Shown in pieces: positions 1 through 7,099 of a DNA stretch of 7,801 nucleotides. Each line of letters starts with the position of its first letter. Position 1 is the first letter of the stretch. The stretch spans positions 12,640 to 20,440 of the forward strand of contig DCEW01000051.1 of NCBI GenBank assembly GCA_002314265.1, written 5' to 3'. The notes under the pieces were generated by a model. It worked only from the letters and a program-made list of their open reading frames with translations, was not told the DNA's origin and did no database searches. Origin of the DNA: Flavobacteriales bacterium UBA1820 (GTDB lineage Bacteria > Bacteroidota > Bacteroidia > Flavobacteriales > UBA1820). The translations under genes were made by a program, and so were the position numbers.

Positions 1-29
1 GGCCTTTTGCTTGCACGCACGGCTAAGGA

Positions 30-3000
30 TCAATCCTTCTGGAAGAAAAATTCCAGAATATTACCCAAAAGCTCGGTCCGCTTGTCCTGTCCTTCGACTA
101 CCTCGATGGGGAATCCCAGCACCACCGTACGGTAATCATCGCCACGGTAAGCCACCGCTGCGCTGATGTTGTCGTCGGCATAACGCATCACGGTAAAGGC
201 CTTGTCGCCCACCGGCACCAGACCATCGGGCGATTCCACGCTGTACACCTGCTCGTTCGGACGGGTACGGAACGTATAATGTCCCGCCAGAAAAGCATAC
301 GGAGACACGGCCGGCTCGACCTCGCCCGTGCTGGAAGCGCAATCGGTCATCCAGCGGAACTTGAGCACCTTGTTGGCAAATTCCTTGCCCTGCTTGTCCA
401 CCCAAGGGTTGTCCCACAGGTCGCTGGCTACATACGCGCCGCTGACCAGGATATTGCCCCCGGCAGCCGTATAGTCGGCGATGGCCTGCTGCATCGCAGG
501 GGAGAAGGCTTCAAAATCTACCCGGTCTTCGGTGTGGCCCAACATGCTGCGGCGCTGCTTGCCCAAGATCAGATCGACTGCCGGGTAGTCCTTCATGTCC
601 ACCGAGCCGTTTTCCACCGCTTCGTTGCTGGCCGAGACGAACGAATACCCCAGTTGGGCCAAGGAACGTCCGTGAACCGCCGGATAGTCGAACGTGTTGC
701 CGGCTACCACCTTCGTCTCATAATCGCCGTCGGATGCGCCGAATCCGGCCGAGTCGTCATCCATCCAGGGAATGGTGCGACGGAACTCGTGCATCGGCCC
801 AATGTAGGAAATATCCTCCTTGTACGGCACGCCGCTGTCGCGGAAATCCAGGAATCCGGCATACGTACTGTCGCGCGAGGCAAAACTTTCGGGAGCGCTC
901 ACCCGATCGAAACCATTGACGATGAGCACGGTTCCCTTTTCGTTCTGGGCACGCATCGCCGCCAGGATCTCGCTGTCGAAGCTCTCTCCGCCCTTGTTCA
1001 CCGCCGTTACCTTGTAGGAATACAGCTGTCCCGGAGCGATCGAAGCCGTATAAACGGTATCCTCCACCAGCGTCCCATTGTCAAACGCTCCATCCCCCAC
1101 GCGGGTATAGACGATGTACGCATCGGGCATGGCCGTGGGTTCGAGCGTATCGGCTACCGGGCTCCAGCGCAGGCGTACCTGATCGTTCCCGGCAAATTCC
1201 ACCGAGAAATTGTCCACTGGAAGGGGTTGCACCACATACGGGCGGCCGTCGCGAGCGCTGAGGAACTTGAGCATTCCCTTGTAAATAGCACGCGAGACGA
1301 CAAAGCGGAAACGCGGATCCAGTCCATACCGCATGTCCGCAAAATTCTGGTGGGAGAGCAGCTCCAGGAGCATCGAAGGCACCTCCGGGATACGCGACTC
1401 GGCGTAATTTCCGTTCATCAGTTGCCGGCGGGTAAAGTCCGGAGCGCACTGCGCCCGCACGTCGCCGATGATCTGGGTCTGTACCAGGTCGGCCAAATCG
1501 CGGTTGTCGTAACGGGAGCCGCCGTTTGCAAACTCCGCCTTGCCGTTCGACTTCAGAGTATAGATGGACAGGGCTCCCACGATCGTATTGTCTTTCTTGG
1601 TACCGGCATCCGAATGGAAAGCAAAGGAAAGATCGACCGGAATGTTCAGTCCCTTCGCACCGGGATTTACCGACGAACCGCCTGCCAGGTAATTCACCCA
1701 ACGGGGACGACCCGCATAGTCATCGGTATAATCCTGTCCCTGATAAGCGGCATATACCGAGTCGGGCACACCGGCCCACTGCATAAAATAACGCGCTCCT
1801 TCCGTAAAACGGGGATAACCGCTCACGATCGGCTCCGGAGTGAGGCCCATCTCCGCCATCCGACGCGCATCGCCTGCCAGGAGCGAGGTATCAGCCGGCA
1901 CCGTGCGGGCGATGTTGCCCATACCGCCGCCTATCTTGATTCCGTCGGCCGTTACCACCGAACCGGCATGGGCACTGCGGTTGGTCAGTTCCACCCGGCC
2001 GCTGCGACCCTTGTCGAAGTCGAACTTGCCGAGGTAAACCCACGTACCGCCGCCCATCTTCTGGTTGACCCGGAAGGAGGTCTTTCCTCCCTTGTGGTAA
2101 ACGGTGTACAGGGCATCGTCCGTGCTCTCGGGCAGCGTTTTGTACGATACGTACACGGCATAGGTACCTTCCTTTTCAAATTCGGGCTGCCATACCGCTA
2201 CGCTTTCCTTTCCCTTGGTAAGGGTGGCTACTTCCCGGTAGGTTCCCATCTCGAAAGGATTTTCCCCGTCCACGTAGTACTCCTTGGGATCGGCAAAGCC
2301 CACGCCTTGACCGGCCTGCCAAGCGTATTCGCCGTTCTTTTCATAATATCCGGATACCGTAGCGTCGTTGTCCGATATGATCTCCTCGATCTGCCAGTCC
2401 CGCTCGCGCGGCAACAGCACCACCGCTCCGGCGCGTTCGAGCATCGGCACCAGGAAAGGCAGGACAAAACTCTGGGTGAAGACATCCTCCACCGTCTGGA
2501 AGATCCGCGCCCGCTGCCATTCCCACCGCAGCAGTTTCTGCTCGTAATAGTACCCGTGACTCTGCCACATGGCGATATGGCGGCCGTAAAGTCCCTCGGT
2601 CGGAGTAAAGGCCCGGTCCTGGGGAGCCACCAGCGGGGTCGGGATGTTTTTGAGTTTTACCGTTTTCTTGCGCGCGTTCTGCTCCCGGTAATAACGCGGG
2701 ATGAGTTCGTTGATCTCCTTTCCCTCGCTCACGGCGCGCAGACGGTACGAGGAAAGTCCGGCCGGGAGGCTGTCCTTGAGGATCGCGTAAATATCGGCGC
2801 AGACGTCTTCCCGCATGGGATACTGAGCCAATACCGGGTTGTAATACAGCGTGATCTGCCCCCCGGACACCGCGAGCGAATCCAGGCGCACACGCCCCAC
2901 GTAATAATTGTGCGTCCCCTGACGGGCGCGGCAATACGCGGTAAGCGTATCGTCCTTTGCCTTGAAAAACGCGGTATCCACCGGCGTCTGGGCCTGTCCT

Positions 3001-3053
3001 TGCAAGAAGGAGACCCCGCCCAGCAAGGCGCAAAGTACAAATTTGATGTTCAT
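30..3053 (-). CDS. Secreted N-acetylmuramoyl-L-alanine amidase-like protein with golvesin-like insert, FN3 and C-terminal alpha/beta domain
   Basis: A 1007-residue exported protein of the Bacteroidota family often annotated as xanthan lyase or golvesin-domain protein. The ATG at 3053 is preferred because it opens a clean signal peptide (MNIKFVLCALLGG, cleavage near residue 20-22 at GQAQ). A TTG eight codons upstream, at 3077, would put a longer stretch ahead of the hydrophobic core. Residues about 158-222 and 470-600 look like the two halves of an Amidase_3 zinc hydrolase. Candidate zinc ligands are H166 (QSHGYYYE), E189 (TVEDVF) and H480 (FAFHSDAG); the candidate catalytic Glu is E564 (MLLELLSHQN). 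E189 sits the expected distance before the AGAVVLLPRERD strand. Between the halves, residues about 232-382 form a Gly/Tyr-rich beta domain resembling the golvesin C-terminal/xanthan-lyase carbohydrate-associated domain. Residues about 614-704 form a fibronectin type III domain (VRLRWSP, YSYKVTAVNKGGES). Residues about 707-1007 form an alpha/beta domain (GTVLIVNGFDR, AAGGNILVSGAYVASDLWDN). Inferred role: periplasmic or surface cleavage of the peptidoglycan amide bond. The true substrate is not shown by the sequence. Confidence 0.85.
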   Translation of the reverse strand: MNIKFVLCALLGGVSFLQGQAQTPVDTAFFKAKDDTLTAYCRARQGTHNYYVGRVRLDSLAVSGGQITLYYNPVLAQYPMREDVCADIYAILKDSLPAGLSSYRLRAVSEGKEINELIPRYYREQNARKKTVKLKNIPTPLVAPQDRAFTPTEGLYGRHIAMWQSHGYYYEQKLLRWEWQRARIFQTVEDVFTQSFVLPFLVPMLERAGAVVLLPRERDWQIEEIISDNDATVSGYYEKNGEYAWQAGQGVGFADPKEYYVDGENPFEMGTYREVATLTKGKESVAVWQPEFEKEGTYAVYVSYKTLPESTDDALYTVYHKGGKTSFRVNQKMGGGTWVYLGKFDFDKGRSGRVELTNRSAHAGSVVTADGIKIGGGMGNIARTVPADTSLLAGDARRMAEMGLTPEPIVSGYPRFTEGARYFMQWAGVPDSVYAAYQGQDYTDDYAGRPRWVNYLAGGSSVNPGAKGLNIPVDLSFAFHSDAGTKKDNTIVGALSIYTLKSNGKAEFANGGSRYDNRDLADLVQTQIIGDVRAQCAPDFTRRQLMNGNYAESRIPEVPSMLLELLSHQNFADMRYGLDPRFRFVVSRAIYKGMLKFLSARDGRPYVVQPLPVDNFSVEFAGNDQVRLRWSPVADTLEPTAMPDAYIVYTRVGDGAFDNGTLVEDTVYTASIAPGQLYSYKVTAVNKGGESFDSEILAAMRAQNEKGTVLIVNGFDRVSAPESFASRDSTYAGFLDFRDSGVPYKEDISYIGPMHEFRRTIPWMDDDSAGFGASDGDYETKVVAGNTFDYPAVHGRSLAQLGYSFVSASNEAVENGSVDMKDYPAVDLILGKQRRSMLGHTEDRVDFEAFSPAMQQAIADYTAAGGNILVSGAYVASDLWDNPWVDKQGKEFANKVLKFRWMTDCASSTGEVEPAVSPYAFLAGHYTFRTRPNEQVYSVESPDGLVPVGDKAFTVMRYADDNISAAVAYRGDDYRTVVLGFPIEVVEGQDKRTELLGNILEFFFQKD

Positions 3054-3107
3054 GATAAGGAAGTATTTTGTTTTCAAGATTTTCTACCTCAAAAGCACAA
3101 GCGGTTA

Positions 3108-3115
3108 CAAATGTA
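3108..3115 (-). promoter_or_regulatory. Bacteroidota -7 box for the minus-strand amidase-like gene
   Basis: Read on the minus strand this is TACATTTG, an exact match to the Bacteroidota TAnnTTTG -7 element. It would start transcription at about 3100-3104, leaving a leader of about 50 bases before the ATG at 3053. A TTTG on the minus strand at 3144-3141 could be the -33 element, but its 25-base spacing is a little longer than usual. The only gene downstream in this direction is the amidase-like one. Confidence 0.6.
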
Positions 3116-3121
3116 GCCAAC

Positions 3122-3157
3122 TTTTGCCGATATTCTTTCGCAAAAAGGCAATTTTGC
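3122..3157. repeat. TTTTGC / GCAAAA / TTTTGC inverted-repeat cluster, possible operator
   Basis: TTTTGC occurs at 3122-3127 and 3152-3157, with its complement GCAAAA at 3140-3145 between them. The second pair forms an 18-base element with 6-base perfect arms and a 6-base spacer. It lies between two divergent promoters and overlaps the possible -33 region of the minus-strand gene. A partial outer repeat (TTCGC at 3137, GCGAA at 3160) overlaps it. It could bind a dimeric regulator, but the region is AT-rich and short repeats arise there by chance. Confidence 0.25.
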
Positions 3158-3207
3158 ACGCGAATTTTTCCCGACCCCGAGACATCCGAAACGCCCGAAA
3201 AAATACG

Positions 3208-3215
3208 TAACTTTG
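3208..3215 (+). promoter_or_regulatory. Bacteroidota -7 box for the holB-led operon
   Basis: TAACTTTG matches TAnnTTTG exactly and ends only six bases before the ATG at 3222. Transcription would start at or within a few bases of that ATG, so the message would be leaderless or nearly so. No convincing TTTG -33 element is seen 19-23 bases upstream, where the sequence is GC-rich. Its position in the only non-coding gap ahead of five co-directional genes supports it as the operon promoter. Confidence 0.6.
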
Positions 3216-3221
3216 TTTTTC

Positions 3222-4334
3222 ATGCTGGCAAAGGACATCATCGGCAACCAGGGCGTCCGCGCCCTGCTGGAAAGCTCCGCCGAACGGGGACGGGTGGCGC
3301 ATGCACAGCTGTTCGTCGCTCCCGAAGGGGTCGGCGTGTTGCCCATTGCCATCGCGTACGCCGCACGGGTGCTGGGCATCGAACCAGACAAGGCGCTCAC
3401 GCATCCGGACCTGCATTTCGCCTTTCCGGTCAATACCACCCGGGAGATAAAGAAATCCCCGGTGAGCGACGACTTCCTCGAATCCTGGCGGCGGTTCGTC
3501 CGCGAAATGCCCTATGGGGAACTCCCCGACTGGTACGCCTTGCTGGAGATCGAGAACAAACAGGGCCTCATCGGCAAGGAGGAAGCGGAATCCATTGCCA
3601 AAAAACTCTCGCTCAAGTCCTTCTCCGGAGGGTATCGGGCGATGATCATCTGGCATGCCGAAAAGATGAATCCCACGGCGGCCAACAAACTGCTCAAACT
3701 CATCGAAGAGCCTGCCGAAAACACCCTGATCCTGCTCACTACCGACGACCCTTCGGCCATCCTGCCTACGATCGCCTCGCGCACCCAGCGGATCGACCTG
3801 GGCCGGATCTCCGAACGGGACATCGCCCGGGAATTGGTCGAACGCTACCAGGCTTCGCCTGCAGCCGCAGAAAATGCCGCGCGAAGCGCACAAGGGAGCA
3901 TGGGACGCGCCCTCAAACTGCTGCGCGAGGGCGGACACGCCGGTATCTTTCCGGAGATGTTCGTCCGGTTCGTCCGCTCGGCTTTCATGGCCAAGAAAAA
4001 ACCCGCCGAACTCAACCGTCTGCTCGAATGGGCCGACCGCATGGCCGCCCTTTCCCGGGAGCAGCAAAAACAATTCCTACAATACTGCTGCGAGGTATTC
4101 CGCCAAGGACTGATGTACAACTACGGAGCCTCGGCCCTGGTCTATCCCCAGGAATTTGCCGATGGGTTCAACTTCGAGAGCTTCGCCGGCTACGTGCACG
4201 GGCGCAACATCGCCGACATTTACCGGGAACTCGACCGGGCGCAATACCACATCGAGCGCAATGCCAATTCGAAACTCGTATTCTTTTCCACCGCGGTAAA
4301 CCTCACGCGGTACCTGCACACCAAACCGATATAA
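3222..4334 (+). CDS. holB: DNA polymerase III delta'-like clamp-loader subunit
   Basis: A 370-residue AAA+ protein of the clamp-loader (DnaX/HolB) family, expected to help load the sliding clamp at the replication fork. The start is the ATG at 3222, giving MLAKDIIGNQGVRALL, which matches the usual delta' opening. A TTG three codons upstream overlaps the -7 box and is unlikely. The AHAQLF motif is followed by a degenerate P-loop, APEGVGVLP at 33-41, with Val at 39 where ATP-hydrolysing relatives have Lys. This fits a non-hydrolysing delta'. The Walker B/sensor region is clear: IIWHAEKMNPTAANKLLKLIEEP (two parts, about 142-164) and LTTDDPSAILPTIASR, ending in SRTQ at 186-189 (the SRC position). 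HPDLHFAFPVN at about 61-71 is typical of Bacteroidota delta'. Oddity: the four-cysteine zinc module normally just before HPDLHF is absent; the only cysteines are C289 and C290. The last third is the helical collar domain. First gene of the operon; pyrC follows after 23 bp. Confidence 0.88.
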   Translation: MLAKDIIGNQGVRALLESSAERGRVAHAQLFVAPEGVGVLPIAIAYAARVLGIEPDKALTHPDLHFAFPVNTTREIKKSPVSDDFLESWRRFVREMPYGELPDWYALLEIENKQGLIGKEEAESIAKKLSLKSFSGGYRAMIIWHAEKMNPTAANKLLKLIEEPAENTLILLTTDDPSAILPTIASRTQRIDLGRISERDIARELVERYQASPAAAENAARSAQGSMGRALKLLREGGHAGIFPEMFVRFVRSAFMAKKKPAELNRLLEWADRMAALSREQQKQFLQYCCEVFRQGLMYNYGASALVYPQEFADGFNFESFAGYVHGRNIADIYRELDRAQYHIERNANSKLVFFSTAVNLTRYLHTKPI

Positions 4335-4357
4335 TTGACTATTTTCCTCATCCGAAC

Positions 4358-5698
4358 ATGGACGAAAACATCCTGATAAAAAACGCAAAAATCGTAGATG
4401 AAGGCTCGATCGTCGAGGGCGACGTATTGATCCGCAAAGGCATCATCGAACGGATCGACCCCTCGATCAGCCTGCCGGTGGGCACGCGCCTGATCCTGGC
4501 CGACAACCAATACCTGCTCCCCGGAGCCATCGACACGCACGTACACTTCCGCGATCCCGGACTGACGGACAAGGCCGATTTCGCTACCGAATCTGCCGCA
4601 GCCGTCGTAGGCGGGGTTACCTCGGTGATCGACATGCCCAATACTCTTCCCCCGGCGCTCACTCCGGAACTGCTGGAAGAAAAGTTCGGCATCGCGGCTC
4701 AGAAATCATCGGTCAATTACTCCTTTATGATCGGAGCCAGCGAAAGCAACCTGGAGGACATCCTCCGCGCCGACCCGGCGCGGGTAGCCGCCGTCAAGGT
4801 GTTCTTCGGTTCCTCGACGGGGGACATGGCGCTCAAGGACCCCGAGGCCATCGAACGTTTGTTCGTTTCCTCGCCCCTGCTCATTGCCGCGCATTGCGAA
4901 GACGATGCCCGGATCGCCGAAAACCTGGCCAAAGCCCGGGAAGAATTCGGGGAAGACATTCCCCCGGCGATGCACGCCCGGATCCGCGACGAGGAGGCCT
5001 GCCTGCGAAGCTCCTCGGCAGCGATCGATCTGGCTAAAAAGACCGGCGCACGCCTGCACCTGTTGCACGTAAGTTCGGCCTGCGAGCTAAACCAACTCTC
5101 GAGTATGAAACCCGGTTCGTACAAAAAGATCACGGCCGAGGTCTGCACGCACCACTTGTTTTTCGACGAGCGGGACTACGCTACCTTGGGCAACCTGATC
5201 AAGGTAAACCCTTCGGTAAAATCGGAAAAAGACCGGCAGGCCCTGTGGGAGGCGCTGCTCTCGGGGCGGATCGATACGATCGGTTCGGACCACGCCCCGC
5301 ATACGGCCGAAGAAAAAGCGCGCCCGTACCTCCGGTGCCCTTCCGGAGGACCGATGATCCAGCACACCCTTCCGGCCATGCTCTCCGAGGTGGTCAAGGG
5401 ACACATTACCCTGGAGCAGGTAGTGGAAAAGATGTGCCACAATCCGGCGCGGATCTTCCAGATCGAACGGCGGGGCTTCCTGCGGGAAGGGTATTTCGGC
5501 GATGCAGTGCTGGTGGAGTTCAACAGCCCTTGGCGCGTGCGTCGCGAGTCCTTGAAATACAAGTGCGGTTGGTCGGCCTTCGAAGGGCGGATGTTCCCGG
5601 CACGGATCACCCACACCCTGGTCGGAGGACAAGTCGCCTACGCCGAAGGCAAACTGTATCCCGTCACCTCGCCCGCAGCCCTGACCTTTGAACGATAA
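4358..5698 (+). CDS. pyrC: Dihydroorotase, class I (multifunctional-complex type)
   Basis: A 446-residue amidohydrolase that interconverts carbamoyl-aspartate and dihydroorotate, the third step of UMP synthesis in the cytoplasm. The ATG at 4358 gives MDENILIKNAKIVDEG, the normal N-terminal beta-sandwich. The reading frame is open far upstream without a start that fits the family. Active-site landmarks are all present: metal ligands H61 and H63 and substrate-binding R65 (DTHVHFRDPG); N95 (DMPNT); candidate carboxylated lysine K147 (AAVKVFFGSSTG); H179 (IAAHCED); H237 (LHLLHVSSA); and catalytic D311 (TIGSDHAPHTAEEK). Length is normal for the class. The gene begins 23 bp after holB and ends 12 bp before the DUF4296 lipoprotein gene, so it should be co-transcribed. 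No attenuator or pyrimidine-responsive leader is visible in the short gaps. I am very sure of the family and the reaction. Confidence 0.96.
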   Translation: MDENILIKNAKIVDEGSIVEGDVLIRKGIIERIDPSISLPVGTRLILADNQYLLPGAIDTHVHFRDPGLTDKADFATESAAAVVGGVTSVIDMPNTLPPALTPELLEEKFGIAAQKSSVNYSFMIGASESNLEDILRADPARVAAVKVFFGSSTGDMALKDPEAIERLFVSSPLLIAAHCEDDARIAENLAKAREEFGEDIPPAMHARIRDEEACLRSSSAAIDLAKKTGARLHLLHVSSACELNQLSSMKPGSYKKITAEVCTHHLFFDERDYATLGNLIKVNPSVKSEKDRQALWEALLSGRIDTIGSDHAPHTAEEKARPYLRCPSGGPMIQHTLPAMLSEVVKGHITLEQVVEKMCHNPARIFQIERRGFLREGYFGDAVLVEFNSPWRVRRESLKYKCGWSAFEGRMFPARITHTLVGGQVAYAEGKLYPVTSPAALTFER

Positions 5699-5710
5699 AC
5701 CGACCGAACT

Positions 5711-6136
5711 ATGTCCGTTTCAAAATTTTACCGTAACTTTGCACGCGTATTTCTCCTGCTGCTGCTCTCGGCGGCAGCCGTGGGATGCAAGTACCGGTAC
5801 ATCGAAAAACCGGAACGCCTGCTCTCCCCCGAAGAGATGTCCGAGGTCATCTGCGAACTGGCCTACCTGAATGTCGTGGAAGAACAAGGAGCTTTCGAGC
5901 AGGACTCGGTCCTGGCCAAAATCGGCAAGAAAGCCTTTGTCCAGAAACTGTACGAGCAGTACGGCATCGACAAACAGATCCTCCGGCAGAACAACGAGTA
6001 CTACATGGAGAACAACAAACTGTACGTAAAGATCTATTCCGACGCACTCAACCGGCTGAACATCCGTTTGGGCGAAGAGGAAAAAAAGCAGGAAACCCCT
6101 GAAGAACTCACCAACCCCAACGGTTGGGTGCTATGA
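5711..6136 (+). CDS. DUF4296-type lipoprotein
   Basis: A 141-residue small lipoprotein. The N-terminus has basic residues (KFYRNFAR), a run of leucines (FLLLLLSAAAVGC) and a lipobox-like AVGC with C26 as the lipidation site. It should therefore be exported and anchored in the inner or outer membrane. The rest (about 33-115) is a helical domain opening with PERLLSPEEMSEVICELAYL. That pattern, a 'P...L(I/L)..EeM..v..(E/D)l' start, is typical of DUF4296, a family found in Bacteroidota and of unknown function. The mature part is charged and helical (KAFVQKLYEQYGIDKQILRQ, NNKLYVKIYSDALNRL) with a polar C-terminal tail (EEEKKQETPEELTNPNGW). I do not know its function. The ATG at 5711 is the only start that keeps the signal peptide. 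Its TGA overlaps the ATG of the next gene by four bases, pointing to translational coupling. Confidence 0.85.
   Translation: MSVSKFYRNFARVFLLLLLSAAAVGCKYRYIEKPERLLSPEEMSEVICELAYLNVVEEQGAFEQDSVLAKIGKKAFVQKLYEQYGIDKQILRQNNEYYMENNKLYVKIYSDALNRLNIRLGEEEKKQETPEELTNPNGWVL
5734..5741 (+). promoter_or_regulatory. Possible internal -7 box within the start of the DUF4296 gene
   Basis: A second exact TAACTTTG occurs 23 bases into the DUF4296 coding sequence. The surrounding ten bases (cgtaactttg) are identical to those at the holB promoter. If active it would transcribe the kinase and UbiA genes separately from holB and pyrC, with a leader of about 385 bases to the kinase ATG. There is no in-frame start just downstream that keeps a signal peptide, so it cannot sensibly serve the DUF4296 gene. 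No clear -33 element is seen, and a chance match is quite possible. Confidence 0.25.
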
Positions 6137-7095
6137 CGACAAGAAGAAATATGGCTCTCGGCGAAAAGCTCTACCACGCAAAAGTTCTCCTGTTCGGAGA
6201 ATACGGCATCATCAAGGATGCTATGGGGCTGTCCATCCCGTACGATTTCTACAAGGGAGCTTTGGTCCTGCCCGAAGGCGAGCCCGATGCGACGGCCCGC
6301 CAATCCAATGAGCACATCGCCCGCTTTGCCCAATACCTGGAAACCCTCCAGCAAGACCCCACCTTCGAAGCACACATCGACACCGAATCCCTCCGCCGGG
6401 ATGTCGAAGCAGGCCTTTATTTCGACTCGAGCATTCCGCTGGGCTACGGAGTAGGCAGCTCGGGCGCCTTGGTAGCGGCCATCTACGAACGGTACGCCTC
6501 TCCCCGCAAGAAACCCGAGGAACTCACCACGGGGGACATCGTCCGCCTGAAAGGGATCCTGGGACAGATGGAGAGTTTCTTCCACGGACACAGTTCGGGG
6601 CTCGATCCGCTGATCTGCTACATGAACCTGCCGATCCTGGTGCGCCCTCACGGGGCGATCGATCCGGTGGGGATCCCGGCCTCGAACGCACAGGGCACCG
6701 GGGCGATCTTCCTGCTGGATTCCGGGATGCAACACGCTACCGGAAAGCTGATCGACATCTTTTTCGAGAAGATGAAAAACGAAGGCTTCCGCAAGATGCT
6801 GCGCGAGGAATTCGGCGCACTCAACGATGCCTGCATCCAGGCTTTTATCGAAGGACGGAAAAAGAGCCTGCTGGAAAACGTGCGGGCACTCTCGCAGGTG
6901 GTCCTGACGCATTTTTCCCCGATGATCCCCCGCAGCCTGCGCAAGATATGGCTCGACGGACTCCAAACGGACACCTACTACCTGAAACTGTGCGGAGCCG
7001 GCGGCGGCGGTTTCGTACTGGGATTTACCGACGATTACCGCAAAGCAGCCCGTATGCTTCGGGGATACGCCACGCAGCCGATCTACCGTTTCTGA
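6133..7095 (+). CDS. mvk: GHMP kinase family, mevalonate kinase-like
   Basis: A 320-residue soluble kinase, predicted to phosphorylate mevalonate at its 5-hydroxyl in the mevalonate route to isopentenyl diphosphate. The three GHMP motifs are present. Motif 1 is AKVLLFGEYGIIKD, with K17 and E23 and Tyr in place of the more usual His of GEH. Motif 2 is the ATP-binding loop IPLGYGVGSSGALV at about 101-114. Motif 3 is KLCGAGGGGFVLGF at about 285-298. D158 in FFHGHSSGLDPLICY fits the catalytic Asp. The whole protein, including SIPYDFYKGAL and the YRF ending, resembles my recollection of the mevalonate kinase of Flavobacteria, which often precedes a UbiA-type gene as here. The ATG at 6133 is chosen because it overlaps the DUF4296 stop (ATGA); an ATG at 6151 (MALGEKLYHAKV) is a possible alternative. 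Other GHMP substrates cannot be excluded, and no mevalonate decarboxylase gene is seen in the window. Confidence 0.8.
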   Translation: MTTRRNMALGEKLYHAKVLLFGEYGIIKDAMGLSIPYDFYKGALVLPEGEPDATARQSNEHIARFAQYLETLQQDPTFEAHIDTESLRRDVEAGLYFDSSIPLGYGVGSSGALVAAIYERYASPRKKPEELTTGDIVRLKGILGQMESFFHGHSSGLDPLICYMNLPILVRPHGAIDPVGIPASNAQGTGAIFLLDSGMQHATGKLIDIFFEKMKNEGFRKMLREEFGALNDACIQAFIEGRKKSLLENVRALSQVVLTHFSPMIPRSLRKIWLDGLQTDTYYLKLCGAGGGGFVLGFTDDYRKAARMLRGYATQPIYRF

Positions 7096-7099
7096 TCCT

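Noticed and set aside
1..29. Possible terminator after the amidase-like gene
   Set aside because: Only 29 bases are visible. A GGCCTTTT at the very edge could be part of a stem, but the other half is outside the window.
3053..3077. TTG start at 3077 for the amidase-like gene
   Set aside because: It would add KTKYFLI ahead of a complete signal peptide. The ATG at 3053 gives a typical N-terminus and a normal leader from the -7 box.
279..3116. A 945-codon open frame on the plus strand opposite the amidase-like gene
   Set aside because: It is a mirror of the real gene in GC-rich sequence. The translation is rich in Arg, His and Gly with no recognisable domain, whereas the minus-strand frame has a signal peptide, catalytic motifs and a promoter.
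3105..4073. A 322-codon minus-strand frame opposite holB
   Set aside because: It covers the conserved holB coding sequence and the divergent promoter region and shows no domain.
3068..4357. Upstream extension of the dihydroorotase frame by about 430 codons
   Set aside because: The frame is open but out of phase with holB, and its translation is Arg/Gly/Pro-rich without similarity to any domain I know. Dihydroorotase begins normally at 4358.
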